64,000 nt of DNA from Phyllobacterium sp. OV277 (GTDB taxonomy: Bacteria; Pseudomonadota; Alphaproteobacteria; Rhizobiales; Rhizobiaceae): the NCBI RefSeq assembly GCF_900104355.1, contig NZ_FNIY01000001.1, forward strand, positions 992,001 through 1,056,000, given 5' to 3'. The position numbers were made by a program, and so were the translations under genes. This document shows positions 9,257 to 17,560 of this stretch, one piece after another. Every line of letters begins with the position of its first letter. The stretch's first letter is position 1. The notes under the pieces were generated by a model. That model was not told the DNA's origin and searched no databases. It saw nothing but the letters and a program-made list of their open reading frames with translations.

Positions 9257-10018
9257 GTGAATATTCAGGGCCAAACAGCGATTGTAACGGGCGGCGGGTC
9301 CGGCCTGGGAGCAGCCACGGCGCGCGCACTGGCGGAAAAAGGCGCGAAAGTTGCACTTTTTGACATTAATCTTGATGCAGCGCAAAAAGTGGCCAGCGAA
9401 ATTGGTGGCTTGGCAGTCGCCTGCAATGTCTCCAGCGCCGACCACGCGCAGCGAGCTGTCACCGATGTCGCAGACAAGCTGGGCACGACGCGAATCCTCG
9501 TTAATTGCGCCGGTATCGCCAATGCCGGACGGATTGTTGGCCGTGATGGTCCGCATGATCTTGAGCTTTACCGCCGTGTCATCGAAGTCAATCTCATTGG
9601 CTCGTTCAACATGCTTCGGCTCGTCAGCGATGCAGCCTCCAAACTCGATGCGCTTGAAACGGGCGAACGCGGTGTCATTATTTCAACAGCATCAGTTGCC
9701 GCCTTTGACGGCCAGATTGGTCAGGCGGCCTATGCCTCGTCAAAAGCCGGTATCGCAGGCCTGACATTGCCGGCAGCGCGCGAACTCGCCCGCTTCGGTA
9801 TCCGGGTCATGTCGATAGCACCCGGAATCTTTGGAACACCTATGCTTTTGGCCATGCCGCAGGACGTTCAGGAATCGCTGGCAGCCTCCATTCCCTTCCC
9901 TTCCCGTCTTGGCAAACCCGAGGAATATGCAGCGCTGGCACTGCATATCATTGAAAACCCCATGCTCAACGGCGAAACGATTCGTCTTGACGGCGCCATC
10001 CGTATGGCGCCTAAATAA
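9257..10018 (+). CDS. Short-chain dehydrogenase, 3-hydroxyacyl-CoA dehydrogenase type 2-like
   Basis: This is a 253-residue SDR. The NAD-binding motif is TGGGSGLG at residues 11-18, the Asp at 36 (FDIN) indicates NAD(H) preference, NCAG is at 83-86, the catalytic Ser is near 143-146, and Tyr159/Lys163 form YASSK. The long insertion before the active site (LDALETGERGVIISTASVAAFDGQ) and the PGIFGTPML segment resemble HSD10/HSD17B10-type 3-hydroxy-2-methylbutyryl-CoA or 3-hydroxyacyl-CoA dehydrogenases of branched-chain amino acid or fatty acid breakdown. It starts with GTG after a gaggag site. It is a single gene; the substrate is inferred from the family only. Confidence 0.8.
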   Translation: MNIQGQTAIVTGGGSGLGAATARALAEKGAKVALFDINLDAAQKVASEIGGLAVACNVSSADHAQRAVTDVADKLGTTRILVNCAGIANAGRIVGRDGPHDLELYRRVIEVNLIGSFNMLRLVSDAASKLDALETGERGVIISTASVAAFDGQIGQAAYASSKAGIAGLTLPAARELARFGIRVMSIAPGIFGTPMLLAMPQDVQESLAASIPFPSRLGKPEEYAALALHIIENPMLNGETIRLDGAIRMAPK

Positions 10019-10201
10019 GACAGATTAAGCAGGTTCAAGCGAAAAACGGGATACACCTCAGGGTTGTGATGCGACCAAAAGTCCGTGCAACCCTTTGGTA
10101 TTGGCCACGTTCTGTTAACGTCGGTCATCTAAATTCCTTTTTAGCGAGCGAATGCTGAGGGCGCTGACAACACCGCAATTCAGAACCTGGAAAGGTGGCA
10201 G

Positions 10202-11395
10202 ATGTCCGTTATCAATCGTCTGGTCGTTTTGTTGCCGGGCTTTGAACATATGCCGGTAGAGGCCCATCATCGGCGCTTCCTGCGGGAAGCAACCAAGACA
10301 GCGCCTGTCTATGACATGGCGCTGCGCGAAGACGGTGCGCTGAAAATTTCGTCCGCGGAAGATACTGTCAGCGTGGGTGAATTTCGGTTGCAAACGGCGG
10401 GCCCCAACTGGTCTGCACAGACCGATTTCGTGCTTTATGGACTGGGTGACATCAATCTTTTCTATGCATCCAGAAATCCCATTGCCCGGATCTTGAGCGG
10501 GATCATTGCGCTGATCGATTTCATCATCACAGGCACATTCTTCCGCTTCATTGCGACGAGCTGGCGTTACGCGCTGTTCTTCCTCTATCCACTCGTCATC
10601 ATGGGTGCCATCCTTGGTCTTGCTTTCGGTGCCGGGGGCATTGCCTGGCAGTTTTCCCGTGAGGCGATGGTACCAATGGCGGTTTCGGTGATCATGGCGC
10701 TGGCATTGCTGGTGCTTGCAGCCCGCAGAATGCATTTTCTGCTGCTCATGGATGACTGGACATTTGCGCGCGATATGGCGCGCAACCGGCGACCGGACAT
10801 TACGGCGAAGCTGCGATATGTGATTGCCGACGCGGCAAACCGTATCAGCCGCGCGCCTGCCACAACCGAAGTCGTGGTCGCTGCCCACAGTATGGGCGCC
10901 ATCTGTGCCCTGCAGATTCTTGATAAAGCCCTGCAAAAGAATAGTTCACGGCGTTATGGCTTGCTCACGGTTGGTTCAAGTCTTCTCAAGATCGCCTTGC
11001 ACCCGGCAGCAGACGCTTTGCGCTCCAGTGTTGAAAAGGTTGCCCGCAGCCGCACACTTTGGGTTGATGCGCAGTCACTGACAGATCCTATGAATTTCTA
11101 TAAATCGAATCCGGTACGAGACCTGAATATATCAGATGCGGAATCCCCCGTTCTGGTAAGAGTCCGCTTCCGCAATCAACTTTGCGATGAAACCTACAAA
11201 GCCATCAAACATAATTTCTTTCGTGTACACCGGCAGTTTGTCTACGGCGTCGAGAAGCGCTCGGCCTATTCCTGGCATGCAATACTCTGTGGACCTGAGT
11301 GCTTTTCGGATATCGCAACAAGCGGCGGTCTGGCGTGCGAGTGTACTGCGCACGTCGCCTCGTCCATCAAAATACCTGAAACTGCCGCCGTATGA
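10202..11395 (+). CDS. Membrane protein with alpha/beta-hydrolase-like nucleophile motif
   Basis: This 397-residue protein has an N-terminal strand-like segment (RLVVLLPGFEHMP) that resembles the start of an alpha/beta-hydrolase fold. Two or more hydrophobic spans follow at about 123-145 and 157-175, and then a second part carries AAHSMGA with Ser230 as the likely nucleophile (A-H-S-M-G, first Gly replaced by Ala). The membrane hairpin therefore interrupts the hydrolase fold. Its stop overlaps the next gene, an ICMT-like methyltransferase, by 4 bases. I recognise it only as a rhizobial conserved hypothetical; lipase/esterase activity is inference. Confidence 0.7.
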   Translation: MSVINRLVVLLPGFEHMPVEAHHRRFLREATKTAPVYDMALREDGALKISSAEDTVSVGEFRLQTAGPNWSAQTDFVLYGLGDINLFYASRNPIARILSGIIALIDFIITGTFFRFIATSWRYALFFLYPLVIMGAILGLAFGAGGIAWQFSREAMVPMAVSVIMALALLVLAARRMHFLLLMDDWTFARDMARNRRPDITAKLRYVIADAANRISRAPATTEVVVAAHSMGAICALQILDKALQKNSSRRYGLLTVGSSLLKIALHPAADALRSSVEKVARSRTLWVDAQSLTDPMNFYKSNPVRDLNISDAESPVLVRVRFRNQLCDETYKAIKHNFFRVHRQFVYGVEKRSAYSWHAILCGPECFSDIATSGGLACECTAHVASSIKIPETAAV

Positions 11396-11982
11396 TTTCG
11401 CTTGTCGTTGCCGGAAAGGCCCTGTGGGTCGTTTTTATAGTGACCTGGTATCTGCTGCGCCGCCCGTTTGACCGGCGCGCGCAACGGGCCAAACTGACGG
11501 TTGATCGCAGAAAGGGTGCAGATACCGTTCGGCTGGCGGTGTCTCTCATTGGTCTTGGCATCATACCCGCATTCTATGTAGCGACAGGACAACCAAGATT
11601 TGCGTCTTACGCCCCAAATCCTGCACTCCTAGCCCTTGGTATTCTGGCCGGTATTGCCGCTTTGATCCTGTTTCGCCTGACGCACAAGGCACTCGGTCAG
11701 ATGTGGTCCGTGTCGCTGCAATTGAAACAGGACCACAAGCTCATCACCACGGGCATCTACCAACGTTTGCGGCACCCGATGTATTCGGCCTTCTGGCTGA
11801 TGGCATTGACCCAGGCCCTGCTTTTGCCCAATTATATTGCCGGTCTTTCCGGTCTCGCGGGGTTCGGCTTCCTGTTCTTCCTGAGAATAGGAGCGGAGGA
11901 GCGAATGATGGAGGAAGCCTTCGGGGAAGAGTATCGTCAGTACCGTGCCAGAACCTGGCGCGTGCTGCCATTCGTCTATTGA
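11392..11982 (+). CDS. Isoprenylcysteine carboxyl methyltransferase-family membrane protein
   Basis: This 196-residue integral membrane protein has about four to five spans and the C-terminal ICMT/PEMT signature: LITTGIYQRLRHPMYSAF, then EERMMEEAFGEEYRQYRARTWRVLP, which bind S-adenosylmethionine at the membrane face. Bacterial members methylate small or lipid substrates that are mostly unknown, since bacteria lack prenylated CAAX proteins. It overlaps the upstream hydrolase gene by four bases, so the two are translationally coupled and probably act on a common lipid-like substrate (inference). Confidence 0.83.
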   Translation: MISLVVAGKALWVVFIVTWYLLRRPFDRRAQRAKLTVDRRKGADTVRLAVSLIGLGIIPAFYVATGQPRFASYAPNPALLALGILAGIAALILFRLTHKALGQMWSVSLQLKQDHKLITTGIYQRLRHPMYSAFWLMALTQALLLPNYIAGLSGLAGFGFLFFLRIGAEERMMEEAFGEEYRQYRARTWRVLPFVY

Positions 11983-12038
11983 AAGCCGGGCCATTTCGAT
12001 GGTCTGGTCATCACAGGATTGAAAAGAGAATCGCCTTG

Positions 12039-12719
12039 GTGAACATTGCCTCAACCAGTTCCGCGCCGTTCAAGGTGCTGCTTGCATCGGTCTTTGCGAC
12101 ATCCCTCGCTGCCTGCCAGTCCGCCCCATCATCCGATGTGTCCGTTAGCCCGTCTGCTTATACGGCCGAAATACCAGAATTGACCTGCGCCGCCCACGGC
12201 AGCGTCAAAGGCGCCGCGGCGAAATTGACAGCCAACCGCACCAGACCGGGTGATCCGGCCTATATGGAATTTCGTCAGCGTCTGTCGCCGGGCATTCCAA
12301 GCGGCCACATGTATGTGGTCTTCGGCAGGCTTGATGCCAAAGGCAATCCTGTGACCCGCCAATATAATGGCCTCTTTCCCAAAGGCAGCTTGCTTGGCCT
12401 TTATGGCGGCGCCATCATTCCCATGCCGTCCGAACTGAAACCGAGCTATTCCGATTGCAATTTCACCACCGGCGCCGCCTATCGCGTTTCCCTGACAGAG
12501 GCCCAGTACCAGCGTCTTCTCAGCAAGGTACGCGCCAATCTGGCCAACCCGCCGCTGTGGACCATGTTTGGTTTCAACTGCAACAACTACGCCGCCTCTT
12601 TGGGCTCTGTTGCTGGTCTTGTCGAACCATCCAACCGTGCCCTGCCGTCATTTGCCTATATCTACGCTTACATCGAAGCGAACGGCGACAAGAAACCACC
12701 GGCGAAAAAGCCGGTGTGA
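12039..12719 (+). CDS. Lipoprotein, putative papain-like (NlpC/P60-related) hydrolase
   Basis: This is a 226-residue predicted lipoprotein. The signal sequence ends in the lipobox SLAAC, with Cys26 the acylated residue. Downstream, SGHMYVVFG (His90) and FGFNCNNYAASLG (Cys181) have the order His-then-Cys seen in circularly permuted papain-like enzymes, with an NCNNY box like those of LRAT/PPPDE and permuted NlpC/P60 families. I started it at the GTG at 12039 because the signal peptide begins there and gaaaagagaa lies upstream; a TTG three bases earlier is equally possible. It follows the hydrolase/methyltransferase pair by 56 bases on the same strand. The enzymatic assignment is inference. Confidence 0.62.
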   Translation: MNIASTSSAPFKVLLASVFATSLAACQSAPSSDVSVSPSAYTAEIPELTCAAHGSVKGAAAKLTANRTRPGDPAYMEFRQRLSPGIPSGHMYVVFGRLDAKGNPVTRQYNGLFPKGSLLGLYGGAIIPMPSELKPSYSDCNFTTGAAYRVSLTEAQYQRLLSKVRANLANPPLWTMFGFNCNNYAASLGSVAGLVEPSNRALPSFAYIYAYIEANGDKKPPAKKPV

Positions 12720-12905
12720 CCCGACATCACAACCAGTTTACCGCTGTGGATTATCCAGCCGGCTTCCATAATTTGGTCCCAATCCGGGAGACATCTGACG
12801 GCGTTTTGGACTATGGTGCGAATGGTCCCGCATGAAGGCAAGCCGTCCATTGATCCCGACAAATTATACGATCCTTCTGCCCGAAATTCAGAGAGCCCGG
12901 CGTAA

Positions 12906-13295
12906 ATGAAATCACTTATAGCCATGCTTTTGTTGACGATCGCAATGACCGGTTCATCCAAGGCCATGGATTCAAAGGAAGCGGAAGAACTGGAAGGATT
13001 GAGCCCGGAAACGCGGCTGGAGCAGCGGTGTGACCTTGAGGCAATGGAGCGCATTCACCACGATCCGGTCAAGCTCGTACCCGATGAACTCGTCGCCTAC
13101 GCCTTTAAGGACCCCAAGGTGACCGGTGATAAAATCCAGTCCACCGGCGCTGCGTTTCGCAGCAAGGGCGAGTGGTACCACCTTTCCTACACATGCACGA
13201 CGTCACCGGATCACATGACCATCCTGACGTTTCAATATGCAATTGGACAGATGGTTCCACACGACGAATGGTCACAGCACTTCCTCGTACCATAA
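12906..13295 (+). CDS. DUF930-like secreted protein
   Basis: This 129-residue protein has a signal peptide (MKSLIAMLLLTIAMTGSSKA) and a compact mature domain. The ETRLEQRCDLEAMERI segment and a second Cys in the LSYTCTTSPDHM segment look like the rhizobial DUF930 family, whose two cysteines could form a disulfide in the periplasm. No function is known for the family. A gene end-to-end with the cell-wall hydrolase follows, separated by a hairpin. Confidence 0.7.
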   Translation: MKSLIAMLLLTIAMTGSSKAMDSKEAEELEGLSPETRLEQRCDLEAMERIHHDPVKLVPDELVAYAFKDPKVTGDKIQSTGAAFRSKGEWYHLSYTCTTSPDHMTILTFQYAIGQMVPHDEWSQHFLVP

Positions 13296-13309
13296 CCACA
13301 TGCCAATGA

Positions 13310-13327
13310 GCGCCGCTCTCGCGGCGC
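13310..13327. terminator. Hairpin between convergent genes
   Basis: A perfect 7-bp stem, gcgccgc / gcggcgc, with a tctc loop, sits between the stops of the DUF930 gene (+) and the cell-wall hydrolase gene (-). There is no long T-run on either side, so it may act as a weak bidirectional terminator or as a 3'-end stabiliser. Confidence 0.5.
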
Positions 13328-13343
13328 CAGATCGTTCATTGCC

Positions 13344-14327
13344 TTAATTGGCCGGAGCCGGCCGGTCCTGAGCGAGCAGCATCTGGCCGATAGCATCAAC
13401 CGATTTGCTCTTGGGAGCTTCGAAAGCAAGCACTGCCGGCTCTGCAGCCTGTGGCATAGCAGTTGGCTTGGCCGAGGCTGGTGCAGTGAAGACCATCGCC
13501 GGTGCGGGCGGATCAACCGGCACCGCAATATTGGCAAATGCCAGCTGCTGCGGCGCAGCAGCAGGTGCAGTCTGGGCCTGAGCCACCGCAAAAGGCTGGT
13601 TTGTCACGCGCCCGGACGTTGTGGTCGTCATCGTCGGCTGCGCACTGGCAACCATGATGTTGTTGACCGATGCCGGGTTGGTATTTCTCATACTGGCGAT
13701 ATAGGCATTGGCAATGGCAACGCTTGCAACCTTGCTACCCAAGTCAGGTGTATTGTAACGGTCCCGCTTCTCGTAAAAGGCATTACCACCGGCAACAACC
13801 GTGTAGTGCATGTTCCGGTAAGGGAAGCGCAGTCCAGCCGTATGGAAGAACATAGCTTCCTTGACCTTGGGATGACGCTGGCCCTTGAGCACTGCGTCTG
13901 CTGCCTGCTGTACATCAGGAAGTGCTGCCGACTGCATAGGCCGGGAAAGAACACCGGGAGCAAACTGCCCCTTTTCGCCAACGACGCCGCAAATCGTATT
14001 CGCATATTTGCCGGAATCGAGACGATTCATAACCACAGTCCCCACCGCGAGCAAACCATCCTGGCTCGAGCGGTTGGACTCAAAGAACATCGCCCGCTCA
14101 AGACATTCCTTGTCCTTCGGGGTATAGGCGTAGCTTTTGGAAACGGTTGTATTGTTGCTTGCCAGATTTGCCTTCACCTTACCGGCGTGCTGGGCAGTCT
14201 GCGTAGAGCACCCACTTACGAGGCCAATGGCGGCTATAACACCCACAATCCCGGGGGTTTTCCACTTCCTTGCGCCGATCACGAAGCAATTCTCATCGCT
14301 GTTTTTCCTGCTGGTGAAGTTGGTCAC
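13344..14327 (-). CDS. Cell wall hydrolase, SleB (Hydrolase_2) family lipoprotein
   Basis: This 327-residue protein has a hydrophobic N-terminal segment ending in VSGC (Cys40), a probable lipobox, and then a Hydrolase_2 domain at about residues 70-215. Typical features are KECLERAMFFESNRSSQDG with the catalytic Glu, VVMNRL, the ICGVVGEKGQFAPG segment and NAFYEK. The family cleaves peptidoglycan glycan strands (lytic transglycosylase-like). A Pro/Ala/Gln-rich low-complexity tail of about 110 residues follows. The N-terminal region before the hydrophobic segment is unusually long (about 22 residues). The protein is probably in the periplasm and involved in wall remodelling. Confidence 0.82.
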   Translation of the reverse strand: MTNFTSRKNSDENCFVIGARKWKTPGIVGVIAAIGLVSGCSTQTAQHAGKVKANLASNNTTVSKSYAYTPKDKECLERAMFFESNRSSQDGLLAVGTVVMNRLDSGKYANTICGVVGEKGQFAPGVLSRPMQSAALPDVQQAADAVLKGQRHPKVKEAMFFHTAGLRFPYRNMHYTVVAGGNAFYEKRDRYNTPDLGSKVASVAIANAYIASMRNTNPASVNNIMVASAQPTMTTTTSGRVTNQPFAVAQAQTAPAAAPQQLAFANIAVPVDPPAPAMVFTAPASAKPTAMPQAAEPAVLAFEAPKSKSVDAIGQMLLAQDRPAPAN

Positions 14328-14522
14328 AGATTGATGTCATTTAGGGCCAAACAATGGCAAAGAGAGTTAACGTGTAATCACTTTCTATCATCTATTTGAA
14401 ATCATGGCGTTATTTTATTCACAAAAGAAGCAAAAAATTTCTAATAATGGCAAAATTAAGAATTTGTTTACCGTATTTATAGTATGATTTTCGCAGTTGA
14501 TCCCGGCTTGAGAGGCAGAATC

Positions 14523-14714
14523 ATGCCAAGCTATTCCGCAAGATATGACACGCGTGAAGCATTGATGGAAGCGCTCGTGGAACTGATGGCGCTCGACATT
14601 CCTGTTGAAGAATTTGCCCCGGTTTTGTGTACGATTGGCCCTGTCGATCTCGATCTGCTCGCCGATTGCATCCATGATGCCGGCATTAACGACACCAGAT
14701 CAATCGCTGCTTAA
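14523..14714 (+). CDS. Small conserved hypothetical protein
   Basis: This 63-residue protein begins MPSYSARYDTREALMEALVE and appears all-helical and acidic, without signal or membrane segments. I chose the ATG at 14523, since gagaggc lies a few bases upstream; an in-frame ATG 39 bases earlier has no such site. The upstream region 14328-14522 is AT-rich and holds the divergent promoters of this gene and the cell-wall hydrolase. Function unknown. Confidence 0.55.
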   Translation: MPSYSARYDTREALMEALVELMALDIPVEEFAPVLCTIGPVDLDLLADCIHDAGINDTRSIAA

Positions 14715-14797
14715 CACCTTATCGTCCTTTCGCTGAAATCGCTTGTCCTGTACCGGCCGAGCAACTATCTCTCGCTCAACATAATGAGGGATAGGCC

Positions 14798-15577
14798 GTG
14801 ACCGACAAGAAGGATGTATTACGCGAGACCGACGCAGAAGCTGTCCGATTGGCAAAGACACTGGTCCGCAAGGCACGTTACGCTGTCATAGCGACACTTG
14901 ATCCTGCGACCGGCAGTCCCATTGCCACCCGTGTCGGCCTTTCCACGGATCATGACGGCACGCCTGTTATTCTTGTCTCGGCCCTTTCCGCACACACGCC
15001 TGCCCTGATCGCTGACCCGCGTTGTTCGCTGCTGATCGGAGAGGTTGGCAAGGGTGACCCGCTGGCCCATCCACGCATAACCGTGTTTGCCAAGGCACGA
15101 GAAATTGCCCGTGAAGGCGCTGAACATGCCCGTATCGAATGGCGCTATCTCGCGCACCAGCCCAAGGCCAAGCTTTATGCCGGGCTTGGCGATTTCCGCT
15201 TTTTCCGTCTTGAGCCGACAGGTGCGAGCCTCAACGGCGGGTTTGGTAGGGCTTACCAGTTAACTGCTGATGACCTGCTCAGCCTCAATCCAGTCAATGA
15301 AGAATTGGCGGCAGCGGAGAAAAATGCAGCCGAACATATGAATGATGACCACGCGCAGGCTATAGCGCTCTATGCGCGGTTTTACGCCAAGGCACCTGAT
15401 GGAAGCTGGCGGATAACCGGCATCGACGCGGAGGGTTTTGATATTGCCGATGGTGATGATGTGCAGCGTATCTGGTTTTCCACGCCGCTCGGCTCAGCCA
15501 AGGATATGCATATGAGCCTCGTGCGCATGGCTGGCGAGGCGCGGGCAGGCTTGGGCACTGCTGGCGAAACGGCCTGA
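14798..15577 (+). CDS. HugZ-like heme utilization / PNPOx-fold protein
   Basis: This 259-residue protein has an N-terminal FMN-binding split-barrel domain (residues about 15-160; ARYAVIATLDPATGSPIATR) and a C-terminal DUF2470 domain (from about 175; EKNAAEHMNDDHAQAIALYA), the two-domain layout of HugZ-family heme-degrading or heme-storage proteins. In that family the HMNDDH-type segment contributes to heme binding. It starts at GTG after tgaggg. It is followed three bases later by the rRNA/tRNA methyltransferase gene, so both are probably one operon. Whether it degrades heme or has another flavin role is not decidable here. Confidence 0.78.
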   Translation: MTDKKDVLRETDAEAVRLAKTLVRKARYAVIATLDPATGSPIATRVGLSTDHDGTPVILVSALSAHTPALIADPRCSLLIGEVGKGDPLAHPRITVFAKAREIAREGAEHARIEWRYLAHQPKAKLYAGLGDFRFFRLEPTGASLNGGFGRAYQLTADDLLSLNPVNEELAAAEKNAAEHMNDDHAQAIALYARFYAKAPDGSWRITGIDAEGFDIADGDDVQRIWFSTPLGSAKDMHMSLVRMAGEARAGLGTAGETA

Positions 15578-15580
15578 AAC

Positions 15581-16417
15581 ATGGCATCGGATGACCAGAT
15601 CTGGCTCGACCATCGCACCATTCGCATCGATGATCCAGAAGATGCGCGGCTTGTGCCCTATCGCGATGTTCGCGAGCGCGATCTGGTTGGCCGGGAAGGC
15701 CGCTTCATCGCGGAAGGTAAGGTTGTACTCAATGTATTGCTTGCGAACGCTGCTTTCGCCGTAGAGTCGCTTCTGGTCCTGGAAAACCGGCTTGCAGGGC
15801 TGTTAGAGCAAATCTGTCTCTGCCCGGATGACGTTCCTGTCTATTGCGTGTCGCGCCATGTCATGGATGCGATTGCCGGTTTTCCCATGCATCGCGGTAT
15901 CCTCGCAGTTGGGCGGCGCAGTACGCCCTGCTCTACCAGTCAATTGATTGATGCTCTCCCCGAAAAATCACTTGCCGTGGTGCTTTGCGGCATATCCAAC
16001 CACGACAATATGGGTTCGATCTTTCGCAATGCCGCTGCGTTCGAGGCTGACTGCATTCTGATGGATAAAACCAGCTGTGACCCGCTTTACCGCAAGGCAA
16101 TCCGCGTCTCCGTAGGTGCAGCGCTCAAAGTGCCATTCGCCCGCGAAGGTTCAATTGAGGAAATTGTCGGCAAGCTGCAACGAGCCGGTTTTGATATCTA
16201 TGCGTTGAGTCCCTCAGGCACCGAAACCATCTACACGGCACAACCCGGAGCGCGCACGGCCCTGCTGCTCGGAACCGAGGGAGAGGGTCTGCCAAAAGCA
16301 TTGATGCAAAAGCTGCGGACTGTCAGAATTCCCATGTCGCAGGAATTTGACAGTTTGAATGTCGCAACAGCGTCAGGCATTGCCCTGTCACGATTTAGCC
16401 GATTCTCCGCCGCCTGA
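15581..16417 (+). CDS. TrmH (SpoU) family RNA 2'-O-methyltransferase
   Basis: This 278-residue protein has the three knot motifs of SPOUT methyltransferases in order: NHDNMGSIFRNAAAFEAD (motif 1), LLLGTEGEGLP (motif 2) and PMSQEFDSLNVATASGIALS (motif 3). An N-terminal substrate-binding domain of about 110 residues precedes them. These enzymes methylate a ribose 2'-OH in rRNA or tRNA using S-adenosylmethionine. The exact target is unknown. It is downstream of the HugZ-like gene by three bases, and its 3' end overlaps the convergent coiled-coil gene by 30 bases. Confidence 0.88.
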   Translation: MASDDQIWLDHRTIRIDDPEDARLVPYRDVRERDLVGREGRFIAEGKVVLNVLLANAAFAVESLLVLENRLAGLLEQICLCPDDVPVYCVSRHVMDAIAGFPMHRGILAVGRRSTPCSTSQLIDALPEKSLAVVLCGISNHDNMGSIFRNAAAFEADCILMDKTSCDPLYRKAIRVSVGAALKVPFAREGSIEEIVGKLQRAGFDIYALSPSGTETIYTAQPGARTALLLGTEGEGLPKALMQKLRTVRIPMSQEFDSLNVATASGIALSRFSRFSAA

Positions 16418-17449
16418 TTCAATGGCCGATGCTGCCTTTTGCAGCGCGCGGATACGATCGGCCAGACTGACAATGACCTCGCCATTGTCGTCATAGGCCA
16501 CTGCCGCATCTTTCCCCGTGCCATCAAGCAGTTTGTTCACCGGGGACGCTGGTCCCTCGAGCCGGGCAACCATCGCGACGACCTGCGATGCAAGTGTGTT
16601 CATTTCCTCGCGCAGCCGTTTGCTTTCCTCGGCCTGCACCAGCGCCTGCTTGCCACGAGGCGTTTCCGTGGCAGCAATGCCCTGTTTACGGCCTTCAGCA
16701 ATCACGTTGCGCAACCGCTCATTAAGCCGTCCAACTTCTTTTTCCCGCCGCAAAAGCTTGGCCTCACTGTCTGAAAGCTGTGTCACAAGGGTTGTCGCCT
16801 GTGTCTGGGCATCGCTACCACCCTTTTTTTCCTGTTCGAATGAATGCTGCAAGGCTTTGATCTCGGTCTCCAGCTTGCGCTTCTGCTCCTCGGCATCGCG
16901 TCGGCCCTGACGCGCTTCCTTCAACTCATCCGAAAGATTCTCGATGCGCGTGCCCTGCGCTGCAACATCGATCTGCAAGCTGTCAGCCTTCGTTGCCGTG
17001 CTGGTCAAACGCCTGTTTAAAAGCTCCAGCTCCGCCGAACGTTGTTCGAGGGTCTGTGCTGTATTGCTCAGGTCTTTCCCCGTCTTTTCCAGCGTCTGCC
17101 CCCGTTCGGCAAGCGTAGCCTGCAACTCGGCAATTGTGGTGTCACGCGCAGAAACATCACTGGAAAGTGTGCGAATCTGCCGTTCCTTGTCACTGAATTC
17201 GGCCAATTGTTTCGCAGACTTTTCCTTCACGCCCGCAAGGGTCATTTCGAGCTTGCGTTCACTGACCGCGTGTTCGGCACGCAAGCCATCGCGCTGGGCC
17301 TGTATTTCATTGAGCGTCAGCGGCGTTTCGGCCTCGACACGCCTGCGCGTAAGCAGCATCGCGCGGCGCCAGACAGGCGGTGCAAAAATCAGCGCCAGCA
17401 GCACGGCGCTCAAAAATCCAAGAGCAAAATAAAGCGCGGTCTGGATCAC
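16388..17449 (-). CDS. Membrane-anchored coiled-coil protein
   Basis: This 353-residue protein has one N-terminal membrane anchor (about residues 4-24, YFALGFLSAVLLALIFAPP) and then a long charged heptad-rich region (about 40-290) typical of a continuous coiled coil, ending in a short globular tail with YDDNGEVIVSLADRI. The layout resembles RmuC-like or kinesin-like hypotheticals, but no nuclease motif is visible. Function unknown; a scaffold role at the inner membrane is only inference. Its coding end overlaps the convergent methyltransferase gene. Confidence 0.75.
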   Translation of the reverse strand: MIQTALYFALGFLSAVLLALIFAPPVWRRAMLLTRRRVEAETPLTLNEIQAQRDGLRAEHAVSERKLEMTLAGVKEKSAKQLAEFSDKERQIRTLSSDVSARDTTIAELQATLAERGQTLEKTGKDLSNTAQTLEQRSAELELLNRRLTSTATKADSLQIDVAAQGTRIENLSDELKEARQGRRDAEEQKRKLETEIKALQHSFEQEKKGGSDAQTQATTLVTQLSDSEAKLLRREKEVGRLNERLRNVIAEGRKQGIAATETPRGKQALVQAEESKRLREEMNTLASQVVAMVARLEGPASPVNKLLDGTGKDAAVAYDDNGEVIVSLADRIRALQKAASAIESGGGESAKS

Positions 17450-17507
17450 GATAAAAGTCCTATTGGTAGCTCAATCTGGCACAATGACAGTCTGGCATCA
17501 AACGGCA

Positions 17508-17535
17508 AAGACGCGGGAACAGTTTCCGCGTCTTT
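17508..17535 (-). terminator. Intrinsic terminator of the EipA-like gene
   Basis: The inverted repeat aaagacgcgggaa / ttccgcgtcttt forms a 12-bp stem with one bulged G and a short loop. On the minus strand it is followed by gccgttt, a weak T-tract. It lies 25 bases after the stop of the EipA-like gene and upstream of the coiled-coil gene on the same strand, so it separates the two transcription units. Confidence 0.65.
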
Positions 17536-17560
17536 GCTATAGGTTAGCAGTATGGAGGGA

